A stretch of DNA of 64,000 nt from Bog-756 sp963753905. Lineage in GTDB: Bacteria; Actinomycetota; Acidimicrobiia; Acidimicrobiales; RAAP-2. Position 1 is the first letter of the stretch. Each line of letters begins with the position of its first letter. Where the stretch lies: positions 1,116,001 to 1,180,000 of the forward strand of contig CAVWDZ010000001.1 in NCBI GenBank assembly GCA_963753905.1, read 5' to 3'. The notes under the pieces are model-generated. The model saw only the letters and a program-made list of their open reading frames with translations, did no database searches and had not been told where the DNA came from. Positions 26,331-35,127 of the stretch are shown here, piece by piece. The translations under genes were made by a program, and so were the position numbers.

Positions 26331-27212
26331 GTGCGCGCCCGAGCTCCCGCCTCGTCGGCCAACCTCGGTCCCGGTTTCGACACGCTCGCAGTGGCCCTCG
26401 ACCGGTACGTCGAGGTGGACGTGGAGCCCGCCTCGCGCCTCATCGTGCGCTCGGAAGGTGAGGGGGCCGGACTGTCGGACGATCCGTCCCATCTCGCCGC
26501 CCGGGTGGCCATCGACGTCGCGGGCACCGACCGCCTGGCCATCACCGTGCGCTCCCAGATCCCCATCGCCCGCGGCCTCGGGTCCTCGGCGGCGTTGGCA
26601 GTCGCTGCAGCGGCCGCGGCCGGGGCCTCCGACCCCCTGGCGGTGGCTGCGGCCATGGACGGTCATCCGGACAACGCTGCGGCCTCGACCGTCGGTGGCC
26701 TGGTGGCGGCGGCACGGGTGAGGGGCGGAGTCCAGGTGGTGCGGCTCCCCCTCGACGTGAGCCTCGCCTTCGTGGTCATCGTGCCCGACATCACGCTCTC
26801 GACGTCCCGGGCCCGGCAGGCCCTGCCCGCCGAGGTCAGCCGTGACAGCGCCGTGTTCAACCTGGCGCGGATGGCCCTGCTCGTGGCCGGCCTGGCCGAC
26901 AGCCGGCTGCTCATCCCGGAGGCGACCGAGGACCGCCTCCACCAGGACTACCGCAGCCCGCTCTTCCCCGCCGCCCCGAAACTGCTCGCGGCCATGGTGG
27001 CCGGTGGGGCACTGGCTGCCTGCTGGTCGGGTGCCGGGCCATCGCTCCTCGGGATCTGCCAGCGCATCGACGCCCACGGTGTCCAGGACGCGTCCACCCT
27101 GGCGCTGGCCCAGGCCGACCTGGCCGGGGAGGTCCTGGTGCTGCACGCAGACATGGACGGCCTCATCGTCGACCGCGACGGGACGGGCGGCCTGTACGAA
27201 GACGATCGCTGA
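26331..27212 (+). CDS. thrB: Homoserine kinase
   Basis: Encodes 293 residues. GHMP-kinase motifs in order: VRARAPASSANLGPGFDTL (motif 1), PIARGLGSSAALA (ATP loop), and the C-terminal SGAGPSLLGI (motif 3). It phosphorylates homoserine for threonine synthesis. Its usual partners hom and thrC are not in the window. The start is chosen from motif 1 and the -10 element six bases upstream. queF follows after 8 bp. Confidence 0.92.
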   Translation: MRARAPASSANLGPGFDTLAVALDRYVEVDVEPASRLIVRSEGEGAGLSDDPSHLAARVAIDVAGTDRLAITVRSQIPIARGLGSSAALAVAAAAAAGASDPLAVAAAMDGHPDNAAASTVGGLVAAARVRGGVQVVRLPLDVSLAFVVIVPDITLSTSRARQALPAEVSRDSAVFNLARMALLVAGLADSRLLIPEATEDRLHQDYRSPLFPAAPKLLAAMVAGGALAACWSGAGPSLLGICQRIDAHGVQDASTLALAQADLAGEVLVLHADMDGLIVDRDGTGGLYEDDR

Positions 27213-27220
27213 CCGCAGGC

Positions 27221-27571
27221 ATGCCCACCGAACCCAGTCGAGATCTCCGGACCGTCGCCAACCCGCACCCGGGGCGCGACTACGAGGTGCGCTGCGACGC
27301 CCCCGAGTTCACCTGCCTGTGCCCACTGACCGGGCAACCCGACTTCGCCACGGTCACCCTCGCCTACGTACCCGACCGATCGCTGGTCGAGCTCAAGTCC
27401 CTCAAGCTCTACCTCTGGAGCTTCCGCGAGGAACGCGGGTTCCACGAGGATCTGACCAACCGGATCCTCGACGACCTGGTGGCGGCTGTGGCTCCCCGCC
27501 GGATGACCGTGACCACGGACTGGCGGGTCCGCGGCGGTATCCACACCGTGGTCGAGGCCTCCCACCCCTGA
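27221..27571 (+). CDS. queF: NADPH-dependent 7-cyano-7-deazaguanine reductase
   Basis: Encodes 116 residues, the short single-domain (B. subtilis) type. TCLCPLTGQPDF holds the catalytic Cys34 and Asp41, and the QueF motif is ELKSLKLYL, followed by FREERGFHEDLTNRI. It reduces preQ0 to preQ1 for tRNA queuosine. The other queuosine genes (queC, queD, queE, tgt, queA) are not nearby, so the enzyme stands alone between thrB and miaB, though next to two other tRNA-modification genes acting on the same anticodon loop. Confidence 0.93.
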   Translation: MPTEPSRDLRTVANPHPGRDYEVRCDAPEFTCLCPLTGQPDFATVTLAYVPDRSLVELKSLKLYLWSFREERGFHEDLTNRILDDLVAAVAPRRMTVTTDWRVRGGIHTVVEASHP

Positions 27572-27614
27572 TCCCACCGCCGACGTCGGTGCCTGCGTCC
27601 CGTGCCCGGAGCCG

Positions 27615-27620
27615 TATCCT
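27615..27620 (+). promoter_or_regulatory. -10 element for a leaderless miaB transcript
   Basis: TATCCT ends six bases before GTG 27627 and directly abuts an alternative GTG at 27621. The spacing favours 27627 as the start codon. Confidence 0.45.
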
Positions 27621-27626
27621 GTGGCG

Positions 27627-29084
27627 GTGACGACCGACGGTGGGTCTCTGGAGGGTGCGATCGGTCAGGAGGACGGCGGGCGTCCCCGGACCTTTCACAT
27701 CCGCACCTTCGGGTGCCAGATGAACGACCACGACTCCGAACGTCTGGCCGGTGCGCTCACAGCCGATGGCCTGGTCGCCACCGACGACCTCGAAGCCGCC
27801 GACGTGGTGGTCTTCAACACCTGCTGTATCCGCGCCAATGCCGACCACAAGTTCTACGGGCACCTGGGGAACCTGAAGACCCTGCGCGAGCGGCGCCCCG
27901 AGATGCAGATCGCGGTCGGGGGGTGCCTCGCCCAGATGGAACGGGACAAGATCCGCGAACGGGCAGGCCACGTCGACGTCGTGTTCGGCACCCACAACCT
28001 GACAGCCGCGCCCGAGCTGCTGCGACGGGCGAGGGTGTCGGGCCCGGTGGTCGAGATCCTGGACGGGCCCCCGCCGGCCTCGGACCCGACAGCGGCCGAC
28101 CAGCAGGCGACCGCGTTGGCCGCGGTGCGTGATCTGCCCTATGCCGCCTGGGTCACCATCCAGACCGGGTGCGACAATTCGTGTGCCTTCTGCATCGTGC
28201 CGTCCGTGCGCGGGCCGGAGGTCTCGCGCCCCATGGCCGACCTGGTGACCGAAGTCGGCGAGCTCGCGCGCCGGGGGGTGACCGAGGTCACCCTGCTCGG
28301 CCAGAACGTGAACTCCTACGGGCGGGACCTCACCCGCCGGCGACCGCTCTTCGCGGAGCTGCTGCGTGCCGTGGGCGCAGTCGACGGCATCCGTCGGGTG
28401 CGGTTCACCAGTCCTCACCCGAAGGACCTCCGCCCTGAGACCGTGGCCGCCATGGCCGAGACACCGGAGATCTGCAACCACCTCCATCTCCCCCTGCAGT
28501 CGGGCAGCGACGCGGTCCTCGCGGCGATGCGGCGCGGGTACACGGCCGAGCGCTACCTCCGGCGCCTGGCCGCGGCCCGATCGGCAGTGCCCGACCTGGC
28601 GGTGACCACCGACCTCATCGTCGGCTTTCCCGGGGAGACCGAGGACGACGTCGAGCGCACCCTCGAGATCGTGGCCGAGGCGGGCTACGACAGCGCCTAC
28701 ACCTTCGTGTTCTCGCCCCGTCCGGGGACCCGGGCCGCGGCGATGGAGGACCGGTACATCGCTCCCGAGGTCGTGGCCGACCGCTTCGAGCGCCTCCGGG
28801 CAGTCGTCGAGCGCTCTGCACTGAGTCGGCACCGCGCCCGGATCGGCAGGGTCGAGGAGGTGGTCGTCGAGGGGCCGTCCAAGCGTGATCCCTCGGTCCT
28901 CACCGGCAGGACCGGGCAGAACAAGCTCGTGCACTTCGCACACCACGGAAGCGATCGCGTGCCCAGTGGCACGTTCGCGGAGGTGCAGGTGACGGGTGCG
29001 GCCCCGCACCACCTCACCGGCGAGCTGGTCCGGGTCACCGCCCGCGCCACCCACCGCACGCGGATCCCCGTCGCCGCCGGCTGA
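27627..29084 (+). CDS. miaB: tRNA-2-methylthio-N6-dimethylallyladenosine synthase
   Basis: Encodes 485 residues from GTG 27627. The N-terminal UPF0004 domain has TFGCQMNDHDSERL, VVFNTCCIRANAD and AVGGCLAQ, supplying the three ligands of the auxiliary iron-sulfur cluster. The radical-SAM motif is CDNSCAFC (Cys182, 186, 189), with LLGQNVNSYG and LPLQSGSD. A TRAM domain ends the protein. It methylthiolates the i6A37 base made by MiaA, whose gene starts 3 bp after the stop. Confidence 0.96.
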   Translation: MTTDGGSLEGAIGQEDGGRPRTFHIRTFGCQMNDHDSERLAGALTADGLVATDDLEAADVVVFNTCCIRANADHKFYGHLGNLKTLRERRPEMQIAVGGCLAQMERDKIRERAGHVDVVFGTHNLTAAPELLRRARVSGPVVEILDGPPPASDPTAADQQATALAAVRDLPYAAWVTIQTGCDNSCAFCIVPSVRGPEVSRPMADLVTEVGELARRGVTEVTLLGQNVNSYGRDLTRRRPLFAELLRAVGAVDGIRRVRFTSPHPKDLRPETVAAMAETPEICNHLHLPLQSGSDAVLAAMRRGYTAERYLRRLAAARSAVPDLAVTTDLIVGFPGETEDDVERTLEIVAEAGYDSAYTFVFSPRPGTRAAAMEDRYIAPEVVADRFERLRAVVERSALSRHRARIGRVEEVVVEGPSKRDPSVLTGRTGQNKLVHFAHHGSDRVPSGTFAEVQVTGAAPHHLTGELVRVTARATHRTRIPVAAG

Positions 29085-29087
29085 CCG

Positions 29088-30071
29088 GTGACGGTCGCCC
29101 TGGTCGGTCCGACCGCGTCGGGCAAGTCGGCGCTCGCGCTCGAGGTGGCCCGTGCGGGCCGGCCGGACGGGAGAGCACAGGGGCCGGGCCCGATCGAGTT
29201 GGTCTCGGTCGACTCGATGGCCGTCTACCGGGGGATGGACCTGGGAACCGACAAGCCCACGGCCGCGATCCGGGCAGAGGTTCCCTACCATCTGCTCGAC
29301 CTCGTCGACCCGAGCGAGGAGTTCACCGTCCACGATTTCCAGGCGGCCGCCCGACGGGCGCTGGCAGATGTCGCCGGACGCGGCGGGCAGGCCCTGCTGG
29401 TCGGCGGCACCGGGCTCTACCTGCGCTCGGTCATCGACGACCTCTCGCTGCCGGGACGCTTTCCCGGGACTGCTGCAGAGCTCGCCGCGGCGCTCGATGC
29501 GGCGGGCCCGGCCGGCAGCGCCGAGCGCCTGGCTGCCTGTCGGGTCCTCCACGAGCGCCTGGCCGGGCTCGACAGCCGGGCGGCCGCCCGTATCGAGCCG
29601 GCCAACGAGCGACGGATCGTGCGGGCGCTCGAGGTGACCCTCGGATCCGGACGGGCGTTCTCCTCCTTCGGACCCGGCCTCGGGCGCTACCCGCCCTCCA
29701 CGGTCGCCCAGATCGGGATCCGCCGACGGCTGGACGAGGTCGACCGCCGGATCGCCGAGCGGTTCGTCGGGCTCATGGACGCGGGCCTGCTCGACGAGGT
29801 CCGCGCGCTGTGCGCACGGCCCGGCGGCCTCTCCCGGTCCGCCCGGCAGGCACTCGGCTACCGCGAGCTGCTCGCGCACCTCGAGGATGGGGTGCCACTC
29901 GACGAAGCGGTCGACGAGGCGATCCGGCGGACCCGGGCTCTCGCCCGGCGCCAGTGGGCGTGGTTCCGGCGCGATCCCCGTATCGTGTGGGTGGATCCCG
30001 ATGACGACCCGGTCGCTACGGTGCTCCTCCGGCTGGGGGAACGCTCCGGACAGGTCCCGGTGGGAGACTGA
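29088..30071 (+). CDS. miaA: tRNA dimethylallyltransferase
   Basis: Encodes 327 residues from GTG 29088. The P-loop is ALVGPTASGKSALAL; the DSMAVYRGMDLGTDKP and GGTGLYLRSVID segments form the tRNA and prenyl-diphosphate site; SRSARQALGYRELL is the conserved C-terminal core. It transfers a dimethylallyl group to A37 of tRNAs reading UNN codons. It forms an operon with miaB upstream and dapF 7 bp downstream. Confidence 0.96.
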   Translation: MTVALVGPTASGKSALALEVARAGRPDGRAQGPGPIELVSVDSMAVYRGMDLGTDKPTAAIRAEVPYHLLDLVDPSEEFTVHDFQAAARRALADVAGRGGQALLVGGTGLYLRSVIDDLSLPGRFPGTAAELAAALDAAGPAGSAERLAACRVLHERLAGLDSRAAARIEPANERRIVRALEVTLGSGRAFSSFGPGLGRYPPSTVAQIGIRRRLDEVDRRIAERFVGLMDAGLLDEVRALCARPGGLSRSARQALGYRELLAHLEDGVPLDEAVDEAIRRTRALARRQWAWFRRDPRIVWVDPDDDPVATVLLRLGERSGQVPVGD

Positions 30072-30078
30072 GAACCCC

Positions 30079-30921
30079 ATGACCCAACAGGCCCCCGACC
30101 GAGCTCCGCTCCATCTGACCAAGCACCACGGCGTGGGCAACGACTTCCTGGTGACCGTGGACCTGGAGGGGGCTCGTCCCCTCCCGGCCGACCTGGTGCA
30201 GGCCCTGTGCGACCGTCGCTTCGGGATCGGTGCCGACGGGGTCATCCGCATCCTGGGTGGCGGCGGCCGGGCCGACCTGTCCATGGTGCTGCAGAACGCC
30301 GACGGACGCGAAGCCGAGATGAGCGGTAACGGCATGCGCTGCCTCGCCCAGGCAGCGGTCCTGGCCGGCCTGGTCGACCCGCCCCGGTTCACCGTGGACA
30401 CCGCGGCCGGCATCCGGACCGTCGACTACCACCCCGGAGCCCACCCGGATGCGGCCGTGGCCTCGGTCGACCTCGGCAGTGCCACGCTCGGGCCCGACCA
30501 GCCCCAGGAGTTCGCCGATCGGTGCGCCCGCCGGGTCGACCTCGGCAATCCCCATCTGGTACTGCTCGGTCCCGATCTCTCCTCGGTCGACGTCGCCGAG
30601 CTCGGTTCCCGGCTCCAGGAGATCCATCCGGGGGGGATCAACGTGGAGTTCGTGACGCTCGGGCCCGGGGCCGACGCACTGACCCTCCGCGTGTGGGAGC
30701 GGGGTGTCGGTGAGACCGAGGCATGCGGAACGGGGAGCGGCGCCGCCGCCGCGGCCGTCCACAGCTGGGGCCTGGTCGGCGATCGTGTCGCGGTGCACAA
30801 CCCGGGGGGAACCCTCGAGGTGGAGCTGATCGACGACCGGGTGTTGCTGTCCGGCCCGGTCCACCGGGTCGCCGAGCTGGTTGTCGACCCGGCCGCCGTC
30901 CTCGAGGCCGCCCGCCCGTGA
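30079..30921 (+). CDS. dapF: Diaminopimelate epimerase with a Cys-to-Ser change at the first catalytic site
   Basis: Encodes 280 residues. GVGNDFLV at the N-terminus, RRFGIGADGV, NADGREAEMSGNGMRC and the C-terminal ETEACGTGSGAAA match DapF. Cys216 of the second catalytic motif is present, but the first, normally MCGNG, reads MSGNG (Ser82, codon AGC at 30322-30324). A cysteine does follow at residue 87. The enzyme interconverts L,L- and meso-diaminopimelate. Its stop overlaps the hflX start as GTGA. The rest of the protein is well conserved, so a functional variant is likelier than a dead gene. Confidence 0.9.
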   Translation: MTQQAPDRAPLHLTKHHGVGNDFLVTVDLEGARPLPADLVQALCDRRFGIGADGVIRILGGGGRADLSMVLQNADGREAEMSGNGMRCLAQAAVLAGLVDPPRFTVDTAAGIRTVDYHPGAHPDAAVASVDLGSATLGPDQPQEFADRCARRVDLGNPHLVLLGPDLSSVDVAELGSRLQEIHPGGINVEFVTLGPGADALTLRVWERGVGETEACGTGSGAAAAAVHSWGLVGDRVAVHNPGGTLEVELIDDRVLLSGPVHRVAELVVDPAAVLEAARP

Positions 30922-32228
30922 GCCCGACCGAGTCTGCGTTCACCGACACCCTCATCTCGCGCGCCGTCCGCGAGCGCATCGTGCTGGTGGGGGTCACCTT
31001 CCCCTATGGCACCACTGCCGCCACCGAGGCGGGGCTCGACGAGCTGGCACTGCTGGTCGACACGGCCGGCGCCGACGTCGTCGGACGTGTCCTCCAACGC
31101 CGGACCGCGCCCGACTCGGCCACCTTCCTCGGCCGGGGAAAGGCCGAGGAGCTGCGCACGATCTGCCTGGACGTCGATGCGGACACGGTGGTCTTCGACG
31201 ACGACCTCACCCCTGCCCAGCAGCGGAACCTGGAGAAGCTGCTCGGACGCACCGCGATCGACCGGACCGCGGTGATCCTCGACATCTTCGCCCAGAACGC
31301 GAGGACTCCCGAAGGGCGTGCCCAGGTGGAGCTCGCGCTGCTGCGCTACCGGCTGCCGCGACTGCGCGGGCGCGGGCATGCGCTCAGCCAGCAGGCGGGT
31401 GGGATCGGCACGCGTGGACCTGGTGAGACCCAGCTCGAGGTGGACCGCCGGCGCCTGGTGCAGCGGATGAGCCGGCTGGAGTCCGACCTTCGCCAGCTCG
31501 CACGGACCCGGCGCACCCAACGCCGCGGCAGGCAGCGCTCGCGGCAGCGGACGGTCTCCCTCGTCGGGTACACCAACGCGGGGAAGTCCACCCTGCTCAA
31601 CCGGTTGTGCGGTGCCGACGTGCTCGTCGAGGACCGGCTCTTCTCCACGCTCGATCCACGAACCCGCCAGCTCGACCTGCCAGGTGGCGAGACGGTCCTG
31701 CTCACCGACACGGTCGGGTTCGTCCGCAAGCTGCCCCATCAGCTGGTCGAGGCGTTCCGCTCGACCCTGGAGGTGGTGACGGAGTCGGATCTCATCGTGC
31801 ACGTCGTCGACGGGTCGGCCCCGGACCTCGAGGGGCAGATCGACGCGGTGCGGACCGTCCTCGCCGAGATCGGCGCCGACGGGCTGCCCGAGCTGCTGGT
31901 GGTCAACAAGGCCGACGCCCTCGGGACGGGGGACGACTGCTCGGGCCAGGAGGCCCGGCTGCTCCTGGCCGCGCATCCCGGCTCGACGTTGGTCTCGGCC
32001 CGGACCGGCGAAGGCATCGGAGAGCTCCTCGAGACGGTGGGGGATCGCCTCCGCGTCGGAGACACGGTCGTCGAGCTGCTCGTCCCCTGGGCCCGCGGCG
32101 ATGTCCTGGCCGCCGTCCACCGTGAGGGGGAGATCGTCGGCGAGGAGTCCGGTGATCTGGCCGCTCGCATCCAGGTCGTGCTCGACGACGCCGGAAGGGC
32201 CAGGTTCGCGGAGTTCGTGGATCCGTGA
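30918..32228 (+). CDS. hflX: GTPase HflX
   Basis: Encodes 436 residues. The N-terminal HflX domain has FLGRGKAEEL and VVFDDDLTPAQQRNLE, then a coiled-coil linker (GPGETQLEVDRRRLVQRM). The G domain has G1 VGYTNAGKST, G3 DTVGFVRKLPHQ and G4 NKAD. HflX splits stalled or heat-damaged ribosomes. It is translationally coupled on both sides, to dapF (GTGA) and dapC (GTGA). Confidence 0.95.
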   Translation: MSPTESAFTDTLISRAVRERIVLVGVTFPYGTTAATEAGLDELALLVDTAGADVVGRVLQRRTAPDSATFLGRGKAEELRTICLDVDADTVVFDDDLTPAQQRNLEKLLGRTAIDRTAVILDIFAQNARTPEGRAQVELALLRYRLPRLRGRGHALSQQAGGIGTRGPGETQLEVDRRRLVQRMSRLESDLRQLARTRRTQRRGRQRSRQRTVSLVGYTNAGKSTLLNRLCGADVLVEDRLFSTLDPRTRQLDLPGGETVLLTDTVGFVRKLPHQLVEAFRSTLEVVTESDLIVHVVDGSAPDLEGQIDAVRTVLAEIGADGLPELLVVNKADALGTGDDCSGQEARLLLAAHPGSTLVSARTGEGIGELLETVGDRLRVGDTVVELLVPWARGDVLAAVHREGEIVGEESGDLAARIQVVLDDAGRARFAEFVDP

Positions 32229-33415
32229 CCACGGTGCCCCCGCCGCCCACGCGGTCGGCGGGATTTTCGCCGCCGCCGTACCCCTACGACCGGCTGTCCG
32301 GTGTCCGGGCGCGCGCCGATGCGCGGTTCGCAGGGGCCGGTGGGGTCGTCGACTGTTCGATCGGGACGCCGTGTGACCCGCCACCGGCCGCAGCTCTCGC
32401 GGCCATGGCCTCGTCGGGAGCCGAGCGGGGCTACCCGACCTCCCCGGGTTCACCGCAGTTCCGGGCGGCCGCGGCGGCATGGCTGCTCCGCAGGCTCGGC
32501 GTGAGCGTGGACCCCGAGCGTGAGCTCGCCGCGTGCGTCGGGACCAAGGAGTTCGTGGCGGCCACCGCCCACCACCTCAGGCTGCGGACGCCGGACCGGG
32601 ACACGGTCCTCTACCCGGCCACGTCCTATCCCACCTATGCGATGGGCGCCACGCTCGCGGGCTGCCGGTCCGTGCCCGTCCCCGAGGCGCCTGCGGGTGG
32701 CCTCGACCTCGAGGCCATCTCGGCCGGCGATGCTGCCCGGGCCCTCCTGCTCTGGGTCAACTCGCCCTCGAACCCGACCGGCCAGCTCTCCGATCTGGGC
32801 AGTGCCGCAGAGTGGGGACGCGCGCGCGGCGTGCCGGTCCTCTCCGACGAGTGCTACGCCGAGTTCACCTGGGACGGGCCGCCGCGCACGGTGCTCGAGT
32901 CCGGCACGTCCGGCGTGGTCGCGGTGCACTCGTTGTCCAAGCGCTCCAACCTGGCGGGGGTACGGGCCGGTTTCTACGCGGGCGACCCCGACCTGGTCGG
33001 CTACCTGCTCGACGTCCGGCGCCACGCGGGACTCATGGTCCCCGGACCCGTGCAGGCCGCCGCTGTCGCCGCGCTCGAGGACGACGAGCACGTCGACGCC
33101 CAGCGCGAGCGGTACGCGACACGACTCGCCCTGCTCGGTGAGGTACTGGGAGGAGCCGGGCTACCGGTCGGCCCCCCACGGGGTGGCTTCTACCTGTGGG
33201 TCCCGGTGCCGCCCGGACACGGCGACGGATGGGATCTCACGGAGTGGCTGGCCACCGAGGCCGGCATGCTGGTGAGCCCCGGCGAGCTCTACGGCGAGCT
33301 CGGGTCCGGCCACGTGCGGGTGGCGGTGGTCCAACCCGTCGAGCGGCTCGATCTGGTCGGAGCGCGCCTGTCAGCGACCCCCGGGTTCCCGAGTGTGTCG
33401 GGGGATGCCGGCTGA
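32225..33415 (+). CDS. dapC: PLP aminotransferase, probable succinyldiaminopimelate aminotransferase
   Basis: Encodes 396 residues of fold-type I aminotransferase class I/II. WVNSPSNPTGQ and LSDECYAEF hold the PLP-contacting Asn and Asp, and VHSLSKRSNLAGVRAGF has the Schiff-base lysine; this last sequence is typical of actinobacterial DapC. It converts N-succinyl-2-amino-6-oxopimelate. Substrate assignment rests on family likeness and on dapF, dapD and dapE close by. Confidence 0.85.
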   Translation: MTTVPPPPTRSAGFSPPPYPYDRLSGVRARADARFAGAGGVVDCSIGTPCDPPPAAALAAMASSGAERGYPTSPGSPQFRAAAAAWLLRRLGVSVDPERELAACVGTKEFVAATAHHLRLRTPDRDTVLYPATSYPTYAMGATLAGCRSVPVPEAPAGGLDLEAISAGDAARALLLWVNSPSNPTGQLSDLGSAAEWGRARGVPVLSDECYAEFTWDGPPRTVLESGTSGVVAVHSLSKRSNLAGVRAGFYAGDPDLVGYLLDVRRHAGLMVPGPVQAAAVAALEDDEHVDAQRERYATRLALLGEVLGGAGLPVGPPRGGFYLWVPVPPGHGDGWDLTEWLATEAGMLVSPGELYGELGSGHVRVAVVQPVERLDLVGARLSATPGFPSVSGDAG

Positions 33416-33444
33416 CCGGATCATTGGTCGACGCAGGAGGGTTC

Positions 33445-35004
33445 ATGGGACGGCACCGGCTCGGCGTGACGACCGTCGTCCTGTCGACTCTGGCAGCGGT
33501 TGCGGGCTGCACGACACCGCCGCAGTCCTCGCCGTCACCGGCGATTCGTCCAGCACCGCGCACCTCGCCACCGCCGCTCACCTCGCCACCGCCGCGCACC
33601 TCGACCACGACCGCGACCACGGAGCCTCTCCCGGCGGCCCCGATCGCCTGGGAGCCGTGTGGCGCAATGCAATGCGGCACGGTCACCACGCCCCTCGACT
33701 ACGCCCGTCCGGACGGCCCCACGATCCAGATCGCCGTCGCCCGACGACCGGCCGGCGATCCCGCCGAGCGGATCGGGTCCCTCGTGATCAATCCCGGGGG
33801 TCCGGGAGCCTCAGGCATCGACGACCTGCCAAACGAGCTCTCGGCTCTCGACCCGGAGGTGCTGGCACGCTTCGACATCGTGTCGTTCGACCCACGCGGC
33901 GTCGAACGGACGGCACCGGTCGACTGTGCTCCCGGCGACGGCTCAGCAGCCACCCCGGCAGCACCGCACGCGCCGCCTCCGGATCCGGTGCCCACCACCC
34001 CGGCCGCCCGCAGTGCGCTCCTCGAGAGCGACCGGACGTTCGCCGCCCGGTGCGAACGGGACAGCGGAGCCATCCTCCCCTACGTCGGGACGGTCGACGC
34101 GGCTCGCGACCTCGACCGGATCCGCCGGGCACTCGGCGACAGCACGCTCACCTTCGTCGGGCACTCGTACGGCACCCTGCTCGGGGCCACCTACGCCGCG
34201 ATGTACCCGACCCACGTCCGGGCGATGGTCCTCGACGGAGCCATCGATCCTGCGCTGTCCACCACACAGTACGTGACCGGGCAGGCCGAGAGCTACGAGG
34301 CGCAGTTCGAGGCATTCGCCAACTGGTGCACCACGTCGGCGGCCTGTGCGTGGCATCCGACCGCGGACCCGACCGCCGCCCTGCTCGCTCTGATCAAGGA
34401 GAGCGGCACCGGGCCGCTGGCCGCGGCGAGCGGCCCCGCAGGCCCCGCTGCCATCTACAACGCCCTGCTCGCCGGCCTCGAACAGGAGGGATCCTGGCCC
34501 GCGCTGGGCGGTGCCCTCGCGGCGGCGGAGGCGGGCGACGGCGATCGGGTCTCCGCACTCTCGGGGCGCTACGCCAGCGGTGGTTCGAACAACGCGCAGG
34601 AGGCCGAGCAGGCCATCGACTGTCTCGACCATCCGGTGGACCGCGACCCGGCCGGCTATCCGGCGCTGGCCGCTCGCATGGCCCGAGACGCCCCGGTCTT
34701 CGGGCCACTGCTCGCCTGGGACCTCCTCGGCTGTGCCGTCTGGCCGGCGTCCCCGACGCGCACCCCAGCGACCGCTTCGGACCCCGGGGCTCCGCCCATC
34801 CTGGTGGTGGGCGCGACCGGCGACCCGGTCACGCCGTACTCCTGGGCGCAGTCCCTGGCCGGCGAGCTCACCGGCGGCGTGCTCCTGACCTGGCGGGGGC
34901 AGAGCCACGTGGCCGAGTTCTACAGTCCGTGTATCCGCAGCGCGGTGCAGTCGTACCTGGTCGACGGCGTGACAGCCATCGCGGGGACCACCTGCAGCGA
35001 CTGA
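33445..35004 (+). CDS. Secreted lipoprotein alpha/beta hydrolase (tripeptidyl-aminopeptidase-like)
   Basis: Encodes 519 residues. A lipobox LAAVAGC ends a signal peptide (cysteine near residue 24), followed by a Pro/Ser/Thr-rich linker of about 35 residues. The hydrolase core has the oxyanion segment NPGGPGASG, the nucleophile GHSYGTLLG, the acid in VGATGDPVTP and the histidine in GQSHVAEF, the layout of S33-type SlpD/SlpE peptidases. The ATG is placed by the strong AGGAGGG site. A stand-alone gene between dapC and dapD; its substrate is unknown. Confidence 0.88.
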   Translation: MGRHRLGVTTVVLSTLAAVAGCTTPPQSSPSPAIRPAPRTSPPPLTSPPPRTSTTTATTEPLPAAPIAWEPCGAMQCGTVTTPLDYARPDGPTIQIAVARRPAGDPAERIGSLVINPGGPGASGIDDLPNELSALDPEVLARFDIVSFDPRGVERTAPVDCAPGDGSAATPAAPHAPPPDPVPTTPAARSALLESDRTFAARCERDSGAILPYVGTVDAARDLDRIRRALGDSTLTFVGHSYGTLLGATYAAMYPTHVRAMVLDGAIDPALSTTQYVTGQAESYEAQFEAFANWCTTSAACAWHPTADPTAALLALIKESGTGPLAAASGPAGPAAIYNALLAGLEQEGSWPALGGALAAAEAGDGDRVSALSGRYASGGSNNAQEAEQAIDCLDHPVDRDPAGYPALAARMARDAPVFGPLLAWDLLGCAVWPASPTRTPATASDPGAPPILVVGATGDPVTPYSWAQSLAGELTGGVLLTWRGQSHVAEFYSPCIRSAVQSYLVDGVTAIAGTTCSD

Positions 35005-35113
35005 GCGGCGCTCCGAGCAGACGGTGACCCGATCACGGGCGCGGGGCCGCAGCGGCCCGACGAGGGCGCCACCCCCACGGTCGTGGTCTGCATTCGGCGA
35101 GCGTGCCCAGGGC

Positions 35114-35119
35114 TAACGT
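35114..35119 (+). promoter_or_regulatory. -10 element upstream of dapD
   Basis: TAACGT ends eight bases before the dapD ATG at 35128, close to leaderless spacing. No ribosome site is present between them and no good -35 was found. Confidence 0.4.
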
Positions 35120-35127
35120 CTCTGCGC

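Noticed and set aside
27402..30413. A 1003-codon minus-strand frame opposite miaB, miaA and dapF
   Set aside because: No recognisable domain, and it covers three genes with clear catalytic motifs. A shadow frame.
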